Positions 12,801-27,800 of a stretch of DNA of 64,000 bases are shown here, in pieces. Origin of the DNA: Beroe ovata. Its lineage: Eukaryota; Ctenophora; Nuda; Beroida; Beroidae. Positions within the stretch are counted from its first letter, which is position 1. Each line of letters begins with the position of its first letter. Made by a program: the position numbers and the translations under genes. The DNA lies in the NCBI GenBank assembly GCA_946803715.1, contig CAMPET010000048.1, positions 287,425 to 351,424 of the forward strand, written 5' to 3'. The notes beneath the pieces are model-generated. The model was given only the letters and a program-made list of their open reading frames with translations. It ran no database searches and had not been told where the DNA came from.

Positions 12801-15800
12801 GACGGGAGAGAATGCCACGGATCTTGTCTTTGTTCATCCCGCCAAGCTGTAATCAGATGTCAGATTCAAAGTATACTATATATATATAGAGAAAAGGGAA
12901 TGGAATGGGATTATATAGGGGTTTTCCGGATTGGTGAACAGCCGGGTATTTTCAGTGGTCATGAAGCGTGCGATTATCCTCAATTTCTCCCTGACACGGA
13001 TTTCAAATTTGGGTTTATAAGCGGAGACAAACCTGGATGAAGGTTGACATCTTATCAGTGTTCCGTTCCTGGTAACACTTAACTGTTGTCATGAGAATAA
13101 TCTCAAAGATGTCCTTGCAGAACTGCCCTTGGCTTTCCGAGCTGAAACAACAGTTAATAAAGGGGCAGTGGGGTACAGTAGGAGGCCAGAAGATCGAGTA
13201 AGGGGTCTCGTGGTCACTTCATAACCAGAACGTGTCAGTTACCTGTCATCAGCTGACAGGAGTGTCCAATCATCGTCACACGCAGTCGACACATCAACTG
13301 TCGTAAGTGCTCTGTGTTGTGTGTACTCTACCAGAATGCCGAGTAGACTCACGTACCAGGAGCTCAGCTCAGATAACCTGGATCACAATGCTCAGATTGG
13401 GCAATGTGTCATGACGAATTCAGAATCGTATGATGATTGTCTTTCAGAGGAAATCGGCTGTCAATTGAATGTGCATGTGCATAAATTTGAACATTTTACT
13501 GGCGTAAATGTTCCTGCGTTGTCTTCATGTACTTATCATTATCATTATCATGTACTCACGACGTATTCCTGCTTGTCACAGTACTGGAATCCACAAACAC
13601 GTCGTCTTTGAAGAATGTGCCTGAATCAAAGCTAGGTTTAGCCGAGGAGTCAATGCTGGAATCGCTGATCATGCTCTTCAAACTGGAGCCGAGACGAGCT
13701 AGCTTGCCACTGTTGCTATTCTGTATAGAAGTGAATGGGCGATGTGAATTATTAATCTTTAGAGGTTTTGAGACTGGAAATGGGTAGAAAAACCCCTTCT
13801 GATATCTGGAAATAGTACTTCAATGCGATTATAAAGATTACCTTGATCGCATTGAGGACATGGGCGTCACTTGAGAAGAAGTGTACAGCACATTTCATAA
13901 TGGAGGAGCAGAGGTTCTCGGATATGTGACATTCGGCTACGGCCTCGGTGTTTAGTCTCAGACAGAGGACCCATATCATGTCGAATATGTGGTGTGCCGA
14001 GGATACGCAGTGGGACACAATCGTCAGAGATTGGAGCAACATCTGAATAGAAAGAGTGAGGGGGTTTGCTGAGGAAGATGATGAAGATCGAAAACAACTG
14101 ATCCAAACAATGTGATCCAAAACTTTGTGACCCTCCTTCGGAAAGTTTTACCCACAAAAGTACGAGCCATATGGACATCAAATTACATTCTCGCACCTGA
14201 AGCGCTCTGAGGTTCTCCGGGAATTGTGGAGATGACGACTCCAGGAGGGGTATAACATGGTAGAGAGAGTCAATGAGTCCGTAGTTTACAAAGTCCAGAG
14301 CACACCCGGGCCAAGAGAGTATCATCTGGGAAATCATGACCAACATTTCCGGGAACAAACCTAGGAGGAGTGGTGTGAGAGAGGTGGAGTTAGAAGAGGG
14401 AGGGGAGGGAAGGAGGGAGTGTGACTTGTCAGGGGAGAGGAGAGGGGGGAGAGAGGTGGACTGAGAGGAAGGGACGGCAGTTGGAGGAGAGAGGGAGTAA
14501 AGATACACGATAGAGGATGGTGTCAGACTCAGAGGGTGAGGGGAGATGGGTATGAAGGGGAGGGGAGAGGGGGAGAGGAAAGGAGGGAGTGTGACTTGTC
14601 AGGGGAGAGGAGAGGGAGAGGGGGNNNNNNNNNNNNNNNNNNNNNNNNNNNNNNNNNNNNNNNNNNNNGAGAGGGGGAGGGGGAGGGGGAGTAGAGGATG
14701 GAGTCAGAGGGGGGAGAGATGGATATGAAGGGGAAGGGGCTGCGTCATCCCATACCTTGTACATCCAGAGCACTTTCTAACAATGATAGGATGAGTGTTG
14801 CAGCTTCTGGCGTAGTAGAAATAGTCTTTCCCCTGTCTGCTACAGTCAATCCTTCTGCAAGAGAAAACTTCATCACCAAACGCGGCGATTTAAAGAAACT
14901 CTAAACAACTATGGGCAAGTTCTATCTACGATAGATCATTGTCTCTACAATTACCTGATAGTGTACTCTTGATGGGGCTGTACAGACACATGATAGAATG
15001 AACTAGCTCAGGAGAGAGCGGGTGGAGTCTGATCTGACACGCCATCAGATGGTAGCCTGGGAGGGGGGGGTCGGATAGGGGACGTGGAAATCGGAGATAA
15101 TTTGTGGAGACATAGTTGTCAGATATAACGAAATTCAAATTTGTCCTGATTAGGTTTAAGGCTCATATCCTACCGTTTATCTTGAGGAAGTGTTGCTTGA
15201 TATGGGGTGATCCGTGGCTCAGCATGGCGTTCAGCATCTTGACACACGCTATTCGTACGAGAATGTTATCATTATTCATGAGAACTAGGATCTGCTCCAC
15301 TTCCAGCACACAGCTGTTACCCTGAGGGGGGACGGTTATAGGATCAGGATGAGGGGGTTAGTGATATCATGAAGGGTTGTCAATGGAGGATGACAGGGGA
15401 AAATCATGAACTCTGGGGTTGAGAATTGAGAAATTTCTGCTAACAAACTTCATGGACAGCCTCTACCACGGTTAGGATGCGTTAATCGACAACAATCACA
15501 CACCATATCATACATTGCTGACATAACTAACCCCACCCTCCTTAGAAGGAGAAACCTTGAACATTCGTCTGAGTGTTGCATCATTGCTCGTCTTGATGAT
15601 TTCTACCACTAGCGACATCAAACCACTCTGGACTGTCGTGAGGGAGTAGTAGTTTGATCGGACTTCCTTGCTCGCCAGAACCTGACCTGTAGGAAAATAA
15701 TATAAAGTTTTGGTGATAGGAGTACTGAAATCCTGTACATTATACGGTCACAAAATGGCACCAACACGTCCTAATTCGTGAACTTTCACCTAACAACTCG

Positions 15801-18800
15801 CGCAACATACTGACATGACCTGGTCAACACATACCACAGTCCATGCATACCGAGCATTTTGTCACAGAGTGAGTTGAGATACTGGGTATTCCCGGAGGAC
15901 GCACTGTCAATATTATCGGTTTCCGGGTCCGATATCGTGCTATTTCCACTCAACATGGACGTTCTCCGATCAGCCTCCAGCAGCAGACTATCCATGAGGG
16001 GTTTAAACGAGAACTCCTCCCCGTCATTGTCACCGAGCGGTGGGTTAGGCGGGTGGGAGGAGCAGACGGACGAGGGCCGTGACGTGGGGTGGAGTGAAGA
16101 GGGTGAGGAAATGTTGGGGTGAGGAGAGGTGGGGTGGGATGAGGATGTCATATCAGTAGAGGAGGATGATGACATGACGGACAATCCTCGTGACCAGACA
16201 TTGGAATCAGGATCAGGAATCTCCTCCATATCCTCATTACTGGTGATGTGACACACTTCATCGACACTGCTTTCCCCGGCAACAGCCGTGACGTCGGCCG
16301 TGACGTCATCAATCATATTCTCCTGGCTCACTGTTGTCGTGGTTACGATAGACATCTCCAGCTCCGCTGTCGAGTTTGAGTGCGTCCTGGAGGCTAAATG
16401 GTGAGGTGTCAATAGAGGAGGAAGTGGTGTCAACAACAATTAGCGGACTAACAAATCGTATGTATCAAAATATACCGGAACTATCGGCAAACAAATCCAT
16501 GATTCATCTATTATACCAGACTATACCGGCTATTCAAATGCCACAAGGTCTGGTGGTACTTACAGTTGTTGAACCTTGCTCCACCCCTCTGAGGAGCGAA
16601 AAACGACTGTTTGAGAGGAACACCAGGAATCGTTACATTTTTCCGGGAATGAGCAATCATCAGGATGTTCGTAATAATCTTGAGGAGCTGAAGTTATAAC
16701 CACATTTAAGCCTAGGGTAACAAAGTAAAGTTGTAAAAATGCTGTCAACGCATATTGCTTGATATCAAGGTTATTAACCATGTCACCATGGTAACATCTC
16801 ACTGGTATGTACCATGTCACCATGGTAACAACACTGGTAACTCAAAGTGTTACCATGGTAACAGCTCACTGGTAACTCACCTGCAAGTCAGCAGGGTAAC
16901 CGAGCATGTAGTAGAGCGTGGTAAGGAGGGAGGATGTGATGGATCGGGGTAGTGATTCACCCTTGTGTGTCAACTCGTATATCTGACAGGTGACATGAGA
17001 ATTGTCATCAGTGTTGTCATGGTGACATGAATCATCGGTAGGGTACTCGTCATTGCGATACAAGATTGAGTAAAGAAGATGCTATTGATGGAAGAGAGGA
17101 AATCAAAGAAAATGTTAAATAGCTGCTTCGTTGTATAACTGCACATATAGCATACCAGGGAAAAGTTAAGAATATCCTTGGCAATCTTGCACGTGGTAAA
17201 CTGTTGGATGTTGTATGCGTAGTTTGGATGTGAGGGTCGGACTAGGGTCTCCAAACACTCACAACACACTTCCCACACTGAGGAGGAATGAAGATGAGAA
17301 GTGAGCACAAATATGTGGGCAGAAGTAGGAAAAGTAATTATTAGGGGACAACTTAGGCCAGCTTGTTGTAAGGTCAAACGAAAGACCAGATAGTTTAAAC
17401 TTTAGTTTGCCAACTTCGAATTCTCTACCATTTTGAGATCCGGAATCCCAATAACTGTCAGATATCTAACCTCTGAGGGGTGCACATTGCCAGATTTTCC
17501 AATCCATGAGAATGTGTTTGAGTATGTGCATGTTCTTCACCACAGCTGTCGAGCTAGACTTAACCCTGATCTTACCCTCGGGCGAGTCTATGAGAAGGGT
17601 GCCGTCAACCGTACCGTTCAGTAACACCTGCACGTGTCACGTGTGAGTACTCCAGTCACGTGAATTCACGTGCTTCTTCACGTGCCCATGTGTTCAGGGG
17701 AGCGCTAAGTGAGAAAACATTGCGTGTTCTATACTGATGTGTTCTGTGTTTGTCTTATATTCGCTAGACCGTCTTACCTTGAGTATGCTGATTGATTTCA
17801 CGGCACCAGGACTGCGAAGTACTAACGCTAACATCTCATATCCGTGGAGAGAGACCATTTCACAGAGCAGAGGAGGGTGTGTCAGGTTCTTGAGCAACAA
17901 GTCGAGAGACATCACCTGGGAAATTGTGTTGCTATAGCAACCGTATCAGGATCTGTATTCCCTTTTTCCAAAGTAACGCATTGAATAGCAACCTGAATTT
18001 CTTGTGAAGCTTTCATCTCAACCATGCGAGCGTACAGCATAAGCAGGACCTTGATACCACCCAAAACTGGAAGTAGCACTGGTATCTTGTAATTCGTGAT
18101 TAAGTCCTGGGGTGAGAATTACTGAGTTCTAACTTGAGGGGTTGTTTTCAATGAACATCCGCAAAAAAGCAAATTCAGGACCCCCCCTTCGCCCTTCATT
18201 GCGGAAAGTAAAGTGGAATCACCGCAGATGGCAGTCACAAGTGTTATGATACCCAGTCCACAGGTGTTATACAATACTCACCACTGTAATGGGATCTGAC
18301 AAACACAACTCCTTGTGCGAGTTGGTCAATTCATTGGATGAAACTTGCCCACTCTTCGAATCTGGGATATCACCAAGGTAACCACCATGATAATAACCAT
18401 GGTAAGTACTACGGTAATTACCATGGTAATCACTCTGGTAGTATACAATGACAAGAAAGAGACATTCCTCGATCTGCCCCCCTCTCAAATAATGCCGTAC
18501 TCGTAACAAATGCTGGGACCATGTCTTTGTGAAAGTATTTACCACGTAGGTACCATACTGCTCATATGGTAATTAGTAAACACACCGAACAGCAGTCACT
18601 CCCGACTCGCCCAATATCTAGTATATTCATATCTCACGCGACTTCACGACTTGCTTCATCGAGATGATATCAAGATTTCTGAGTAACTGAAGTTGGTATA
18701 AATACGTTGAAGGGCCATATTCACTCGAGCCATTTAGCACTCTGAAAAAACTACTTATTTAGCGTCAGAATTATGCTTGTTATGGTCAAAGTGTCAATGA

Positions 18801-21800
18801 GATCTTCATAGTCCATACTTCATATGCATTAGCGCGAAAGTACTACGATACGTTGCTCTGTCGAGTTAAGGTGCTTCACCATAATATTGTTGCTATTATT
18901 TTCCAAAGCAGCTTTGTTCAGACACTTACGCGCCATCACATACACACACACACACGCCCGCGTGTCGCACCACCACAATCACGCAGGCATATCACACGCG
19001 GGATATCTCCAACTTTTTCACTCCGTGAGACAATGATTTTCTCCTGGCTTCTCCTGGTCCTCCCTGCAGTAGCATATTCCCAAGACTGTGCGGGCTGTCA
19101 ACGGAACACGACAGTAAACTGGGTACCGGTGACCACACTCCCGCGGAGAGTATCGACGACCACACGACCAATGACGGAGACCGCGCCCATACGAACACAA
19201 CAGCCCCTCGATGGGATTGATGATCCACATTGCATGATCCATCGGGACAGGCCTCTCGATACGTACAACGTAACTCAGGATACCAAGCAGGAATCAGTGC
19301 TGGAGTGTTGGGAGGAGTGTAAGAAGGTTCCCAATTGTTCCCTCTTCTCCTTCCATCTTCACAAAAAACTCTGCTCGTTGTTCAACCCCGCCGACCCGAC
19401 AATAGAGCAGGAGTGGCTCTTTAAACAAAATTTCAAGGTTGTTGTCGGTGACATGCGCTGTTTGGAGTGCCTCCCGACTGTGTCCCAGGTGGTGGCTCAA
19501 AGTGAGGAAACGGGTGTGAGGATAACTGATATGGAATCTCGGAGGTGTCTGGGGCTGGCCAGTGCTTCCAGAGTCAGGGCAGTGACGGGGAAATGGGGGT
19601 TCAAAGTGGCGTGGAAAGGGTGTGACGAATCATATCTCTGGGTAGTCAAGGAAACGGGTGAAGCTGACAAGTATCGGATTGTCCTGCATGGGCACGAGCG
19701 ACACTGGGCGTTGGAGTGGGGCCACACCGCGGCGAGCAATGGGTCGTCAAATACTGTGTTCCTGGCCAAAGTGAACGATAACAGCACGACTAGAACTGCC
19801 AGTGTGTTCTTCATAAATAGGGCGATCACGGAGAAGAACTGCAAGTATCGGATTCTGGGGTTTAACTGGAGCGAGGACAACAACTTCAACGTGTTCAAAG
19901 TGGCACCAAGTGGGTCGCCAACCATTTCCCTGTCCGATGTCAGGATCACAACTCAACGCGGGGCTATGCTCACCTGCCCCGTCCGTTCGGTACCCCGAGG
20001 AAAGGTGCTGAACAAGGCTGAAATCCTATTCGGAGAGGAGATTGTGGTGAAATGTGACCCCGGGTTTGGTATAGCATCGCTCAACTACACCAGGGTCCAG
20101 CGGGTGAAGTGTTTGAGAAACATGACGACCGCCCAGCTGCTACCCTGCACTCGGATACCACGGTCCTGGAACGAGGGAGAGGGGGAGGGGGAGGTGTTTT
20201 ATCCCCGTATGTATCGGTTATTGATAGGGATTATCGTATTCCTGTCCTCCATCATTCTGTCCCTAGCACTGAGAGACCAGTGCATGACGTGCAGTAAGTT
20301 TATCAAGGATAGGTATTGTAGCACGCCAAAGAAAACTGTCGGAATTAATGTACAGAGAAATGTTTGAAGAGGAAGAAGGTGGGATGAACTATGAACAGTG
20401 AATGATTGAAGCTTGATAAAGGAAAACAGACAATATCTAAGGGCCTGTGGACTTTGCACAAATAATCATTGGTTTCACTTATTTATTCATGTTGCTGTTA
20501 TTAACTTAAGTTGTCTCATCTCAAGCTATTGTTTTTTCATTACTCAACTATAATGACTCATGAGAAATACATGCATATATTGAATAATGACCCACAAACA
20601 GTATAATCATATCACACAATGCCGACAAAAAGTCTAGATCTAAAGTAGAAGACATGCACACACATAACGCAGCGTGACTCACCATTGGTATAGAGACTTA
20701 GCGGCGCAAACTGGTGCAGCACTTGGGGTGTCTCGGGTAACCACGACAACAGCAGATGATTGCGGAGTGATGTAATGGTGACAGCATGGGCAGAGAGGAG
20801 AGCACAGTCGAAACTGTTGTTAACGAGAGCTTCAGTGACAACGTTTTGGTAGTACGGGAAACAGTTCGTCACCTGAGAAGGTGTCAAGGTAACAGCTCTA
20901 AGTACTTATTGACGTGATGTCAAGTTAACAGCTCTTAGTAATTATTGGCATGGTGCCAAGACATCAGCCTTGAGTATTGGGGGTCAGCAGTCTGGTGAGA
21001 AAAAGATATGTAAATACAGCTGCGTGTAAATCTCCATGTATAAGATCATAGGTTGTGGTTCAATAACATTGTTCATGCAATTTTCAGCTAGATACCATTG
21101 TTACGTCTCATTCCAAGGTACAGTTTACAATTAAAAAGGAAAACATTAAGAATTCATGACCATGAATTCATGACCAGATCGAAAACTACACAGCTGTTTT
21201 TCCCGATGATTTTTGCACACTAATTGATCACTAAGAAGTGCTAAGTAGTTCTCCATGCACTACAAATTCTCCAGCCTGTATAAGTTACTACTGAGGTTAC
21301 TATGTTTACTAAGGTTGCTATGGTTACTAAGGTTGCTATGGTTACTGAGGTTGCTACCGGCTTCCTAGAGGACTGAATAGTGGTGACGTCAACTGAAGGA
21401 CACACGGAAGTAGCTACAGCCTCCATTTCAGGCTGTGATCCCCGGTCAACAGTGTCCTTGGTTACATGGATCAAAGTCACGAATTTTGTTTATAGTATGA
21501 TTTTCGAACATAGCTACGAGGTATAATTCTGTAGTGCGACCAGCACTGTTGTTTCGAGTGGGAAAAACAAAGGTAGGGCGGAGCATTTTATATTTCTGAG
21601 AAGATTGTTATATGGTTGTGTTACGTAGATCTCTCAAAAGATCTCAAAAAATTTCATTCCTGTATTTTAGAAGGGACCGCACGAAATCATGCATGATCAC
21701 CCACAATCATGAGTGAGATTAAATATTTTCAAAAAATAAAAAGTAGCTCGCAATAATTCACTGAGTCATATAACATATTATTGTGCGCTTACAGTATATT

Positions 21801-24800
21801 ATGATGCTTTCATTCAGAGTTTGGAAAAATAATATGCTCGTGAGAAAAAATAGCACTCATTTTTTCATTAGAGGTGGCCACTTCTATGTAATATTATATT
21901 CGAAAATAAAACGTACCTCAAGTTCGAGCGAGTACTGGCTGCTTGGATTATAGAGGTCTGCAGTTACATATCGAGTAATGTTCCACCCAGCCAGGGTCTT
22001 GGTGTTCGCGGTTAGTCCCAGTAGATGACAGACTTCCTTTCGATTCAGCATGTAGTCTGAGTTAGGGGTTGTGATGAATTATAGGAAACTGTTCAATATG
22101 GGGTCGAACTGACTCCCCCAGCACTCATCCCCACTACGAAATAAACCCTGAAGTGTTGAACTATTTCTCACACATACCCTGGAAGAGCATGACAGTGCTA
22201 AGCTGTACATTCCTATTTCCCGTTATCGGAACACTAGTTCCTATGGAGAAGTTTGTCTTCTGTCTGACAGTCGGTGGGTAGACAGCGTTAGAGATGTCAA
22301 ACACGGCACACCCGTCAACCCACAGCAGTATCTGTGTGTGGGGAATGTGCTGTTACACAAGCGTTGCTATGGTTATACTGATTGTATCTGTATCACTACA
22401 CAGCGTTGCTATGGAAACACAATGCGCGTATTGTTCATTGATCACACCCACTTTTCCGTTGCGTTGTCCGAATCGTTGTTGTTTGGGAGTTGTACCGTAA
22501 CTGATAACAATATGCCGCCACCCACCCGGACTCAGTACTCGGTGTATGACGTGGGGCGGGTGCCGCTCCGACCCTTTCCACGATAGAATTATGTCACCTT
22601 CAGTGGGATCAACAGACACCTGGGAAAACAACAATATTGATTAAAAATGATAGTGAAATATATTTTCTGCATGGTGAATCCTAATGGCATCATTTGGTGA
22701 TGAATCTGGAAATTCGTGCATTCTGTACTCACGACAAATGTAAATCTCTGATGTCCGAACGTCAGGACTTGAATAGGGTCGATTTTCCTCCGGGACGACG
22801 ACGATCGAGGACCGTGTTGCTCCAGGTTTTTGGGGTTGTTCAGTCCCCCCAGGAGCTCAGGATAGATGTCTTCCTCTCCTGGCTCACTCTCTGTTGTTTC
22901 AGAACTCATGCTTCTTTCTGGGGGAATACTCAGACGTCCTCTATCTCAGTTCGTTGTAGTGGGATAGTAGCGACGCATAACAATGTAACATTCAGTCCCC
23001 TCACGAATTTTGTGGCGCATAAGAAGTCGCAAGAATCAAGTCAAGTTTCCTGAGCGGGCATCCATTGTTCACAGCGTTACATACCTTTAGGTAGAGGAAT
23101 GAGTTTGATCCAGAGAGAGACTGAGAATCCGTGGTACATACTCGGCCATCTTATCTCTCCATCCAACTCCCAGACTGCTTGCGCAGAGTTGGAGAGTCCG
23201 ATAGAGTGGGTTGGGGAGCGGAGATCATCTCCCAACGAGCCATGGAGACTTTGTAACAGAGAGGCCTGAGGAAGACATGAACATGAGCAGACTTTCTCAA
23301 AGAACGGATGAGTCTGGACTATGATTATCTTGCTGTATACTGACAATGTTTTCATCCGTCTGCAAGTCTACAAGTGCTGCTTTAGGTCTCTTGAGATGTT
23401 GTAGTAACAATTTGAGCTCCTGAGCTGTCACACTACTGCATATGCTCATCTTCAGAATTCTATGTATTATCTGAAATACATGAATCTTGTGTACAGTAAG
23501 TACTGTAGTATCAGTAGTGAATTATATTAGTGCATAAAACGTGTGGTTACTTACATGGCCCAAATCAGTCCCATAGGAAATTGCGTCTGAATAGTTCTGT
23601 AGTAACATGAGCGGAAGACCCTGAGATAAACCACATTGTGAGTATTGTGAGATATAGAAGGGGACACGCAGAACTAATAGAAGTCAGGTCATTTCAGTTA
23701 GCAATCTCACTCACCACTGTTTGAAGGAGAGCCCCATGGACTTTACATAGTTTCTCAAGCTCGCAAAACATGGTAAGTAGGGGTTCGGTACTGAAAATAA
23801 AACAATCCTGTTTACATAGATACATTCATGACTTAGTGGAACATCAATAATGGTTCATTGAGCTTCAGAACGCTTTGATCAAGAATAGAATGCTAATAAA
23901 ACAATGCAAAACATGCGATGCGCCTTTATTCTGATCCACAGTGCGCGCGCGACGTGGCGTCGTGAACGGATTACACGTACAGCAAGTTTGTTTTTGTACT
24001 AAAATTGCACCGCGCGTTCCAGATACGCAAAGGAATGGCAAATTTGGGGCAGAAATGACCTGAAATACCAAAGCAGTAGTTGATGGCTATAAATGCTCTC
24101 AGGCATGAATAGACTACGTTTTACACGATCAACTCGAGCGGTTGTTGACACCATTGTTTTGGGTGTGCATACCACAGTAAACGGCGATTTCTATAAACGG
24201 TATGGGTGTGTATAATTGTGTACGGTAGTCTGCTGGATTGGTCTAGACATGTGTAGAGAGATGGAGCTGTTCAACCTGTGATCACTGCAATGACAATCAT
24301 TTGTGTGTGCTCATTAATAACATTGATTTGTTGCAGAAGTAGTATTAAGCAATTCGGGAGAATGTCAACTTGTAATGAAGCCGTTTCCCATGCTGCATCT
24401 ACCTATGTACTGTAATGTTCGGACAAAAATCGAGTGATAAACGATCCTAATATAGCATCTGACGTACGCATCGCAGTACATTCGCTCTTACATAAATGCA
24501 TAATGAGTGAGGAATATGGTCAATAATAACGCTATAATCACACATAATCACACACAGTACACCATGAGCGTGTGAATATGCGTACCACCACATCTATAAG
24601 TAATCTGGTGTTGAAATGTAAGATACGTGTGCGCATAATATACATGTCCCATGAGAATAGAAAACTGTCACCAAGTTAGAGAATATACTGCTATCTCTTG
24701 CACCAAACACCCTTACTACAACTCTAGCAAAGCAACAAAAACAACTTACAACAAACCGTGAGCAATATGAAACAAACAACAAACAACAAACAACAAACAA

Positions 24801-27800
24801 CAAACAAAAAGTAACAACAAGACCAAACCACATATTATGAAGCAGTATCATGGTATATGATACTTACCAGGCTGGGGTTCTGATGGATGCAGACATTCCC
24901 CTGTATATCTCGACAAGCAACTCAGGGTGGATAATGTCCACATCATTCCTATCTTCTCCTTCATCCTGTAACAATAGCGGGTTACAGTGGTGTGACAGAC
25001 GACAGATTAGGGGGTCAATCACGAGAAACGGTGTTACGAGAACCAATAAGTTTTATATACCCTGTCCCAACAATACCGTTTGAGCTATACCTAGTTAACA
25101 AGATTCACTGATGCTTGACTAACCTCCAAGTGAAGAAGTTTTTGTTTCTTCTCACAGCACAACTCCACGACCTTCATCAGCACATTAACATTAGCCCCTG
25201 GTAACTCTAGTACACTGTGAGGAGTGTTATCGGTCAACCACTCACAGGAACAACCACAGGGACAGCCATGACAACCACAAACACAACCACAAATACAACC
25301 ACACAATTAGGGAGCAGGGGGCACTTTACCTCTGTGTATTTGGCATTTGTTTCACATTTGGGAAGAGTATTGAGATGAGGAGAGTGTAGCAGGACGATAG
25401 TCTAGATTTGTCACACGACCTGTGGGAATAGTTTTATAGAACTGTGGTTCACACAGAACTGTGGTTCACACAGATTCTGGATTCATCATTTTAGCAGAGC
25501 TCCGTGATGGTACTCAGGGACACAAACATAGCTACACCGATGTTTTCTCGCAACCTGTGGCTCAATGCTAGATTGGATTGCGCAACCCCACACACACGCC
25601 TCACATAGCGGCACTATTATAATACCACACACACACACACACANNNNNNNNNNNNNNNNNNNNNNNNNNNNNNNNNNNNNNNNNNNNNNNNNNNNNNNNN
25701 NNNNNNNNNNNNNNNNNNNNNNNNNNNNNNNNNNNNNNNNNNNNNNNNNNNNNNNNNNNNNNNNNNNNNNNNNNNNNNNNNNNNNNNNNNNNNNNNNNNN
25801 NNNNNNNNNNNNNNNNNNNNNNNNNNNNNNNNNNNNNNNNNNNNNNNNNNNNNNNNNNNNNNNNNNNNNNNNNNNNNNNNNNNNNNNNNNNNNNNNNNNN
25901 NNNNNNNNNNNNNNNNNNNNNNNNNNNNNNNNNNNNNNNNNNNNNNNNNNNNNNGTGTGTGTGTGTGTGTGTGTGTATCTCTCCCGCTCTCTACCCCATT
26001 AACTCTGTATCTGACACCACTGTTACTTTGACACAAGTGAAGTGGTGAGAGCACCCTACAAAATACCATTACTACCAAATAGTCAAATACCCAATATCTC
26101 AATATGTATCAGGTGATCTCTCATCTAGCTGATATTATGTAGAAACTAAGCAGCTATCACTCACTTGTAAACTCCAAGGATAAGTCGAGTTAGATCAAGG
26201 AACAGCTCCGTATGAAGATGAATCAGGTACTCCTTGTCTTCTCGGGAAATGGCCGAGTCATGGGCGACCAGTCCACCTCCTTCCTTTTCTTCCTTTTCCT
26301 CAGCTCCTTCATCAGCTCCTTCATCAACTTCTTCATCCTCATTGTCGTCCAGAGAGAGTCCTAGTACCTGGGAATACGGTGCGTGTCATGAACTCGCAAT
26401 GGACGAATGCCCCTCGACCCCAAACACTATTCCAAAGTCCAAAAACTGAACCAAAACCATTCCTGTACGCTATCAATTGGTGATTGGCGTACGGTACGAC
26501 ACTGTGCACTAGAAACAATGAAATATCATACAGTCATAAGAAATACGGCAAATTCATCAGCACGACTCCATACCTGCACTGTTTCATTGGAGTGGGTGTC
26601 AGCAATGAACGCGTAGAGAACCGCCAAGTGATCAGCAAAGTGTGAAACCGAGACATTGAACTGATTGAGGTGGAATGTCTGATTTCGTGCACACCTCAAC
26701 AGTACGGTTATCACGTCCTGGTACAACTTGCACTTCTCTGTCTCTTCATCTAGCTGAGAGTTTTAGGAGTTTTGTTATCGATCAGTTGATTGTTCGACGA
26801 AGCCCCAAGAATTTTGTCGTGATCAATGATCATCATAATATCGTGCTATCAACTTATCAAAGTATTTCAATATTACCAGTCGTAAATTGTGCAGTGTGAT
26901 TTATTTTCCAGAGCTGGTGAATTATAGATCGGTTGGATGTGGCTATTTCCTTAAAAGGAATAATTACTCATTGAGGTATTGGTATACGATCAAGGATGTT
27001 ACACTATTACAATCTGTGAAAGCTGGCGGAGTGATGCTGTTGTGAAATATGCGTTGTGTGGGATATGAGATGAAGTGTGGCCGTGGGAGTGGGGATCTGC
27101 CTGCGCGCGCGTTTTAATATTCTCGGACAGATCCAGGATCCTACGATTTCAAGTTCGCTATCTGCTAAACCCGTTTAACACTCGTATTCCATCATATTAC
27201 ACCATAATAACAACATAAAATTCAGCTAGATTATTGTTACTGTAGTCCTGTAGAGTGTAGTCTGTGTTCTACACCTATAAGATAATCACCATAATCACCT
27301 AATCAAACCATAAACCGGTCTTTTGTTCAATATAATCACGCTGAACTGTTGCCAGCCATCAGTCACATCTCTCTCACTCCTCTCTTTCTACTGCTATGCT
27401 GTAATTTGTAAGGGAGACAACGCCCACATAGCCAGGATCTGCGCACTAGTTATCAACTGTGATGTAGATACAGCTACACTGTGTAATTATCTAATTAACC
27501 AATTATCTCATCATGAATAAGTACGTGTGCTCAGGAGGAGTACTGTAGTGACGTAATTGAGAAGAGGAAGGGGGAAGGAAACTGCATTTCTTGGATAAAG
27601 AGCTGTGGCGAAATCATGTTGTGTTTCCTTATTTTGGTCAAAGTCTTGCACCTACTTACCTTTAAGTGTCAACATTGATCAGCTAAGAGTAACATTGCGA
27701 TAAATGGCGATGATAGAACGTATGTAGACAGCAGTGAATAGTGTTTCTGTGTGTAACTGTATGTGCTTTGAGTTACTCAATATTGACTATACATTGTTTG

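Larger units (their letters stand above)
23791..24867 (-). other. LYST: Long LYST intron
   Basis: No exon seen on either strand. It holds a CGCG-rich patch (23940-24030) and a CAA-type tandem repeat at 24770-24820. Confidence 0.5.

Noticed and set aside
10639-15181. True tandem exon duplication in LYST
   Set aside because: Both block borders cut exons, one junction is an N, and about 513 bp are identical across introns; an assembly overlap explains it better.
24594-24851. Minus-strand hydrophobic ORF (LLFVVCCLLF)
   Set aside because: Product of a CAA-type simple repeat.
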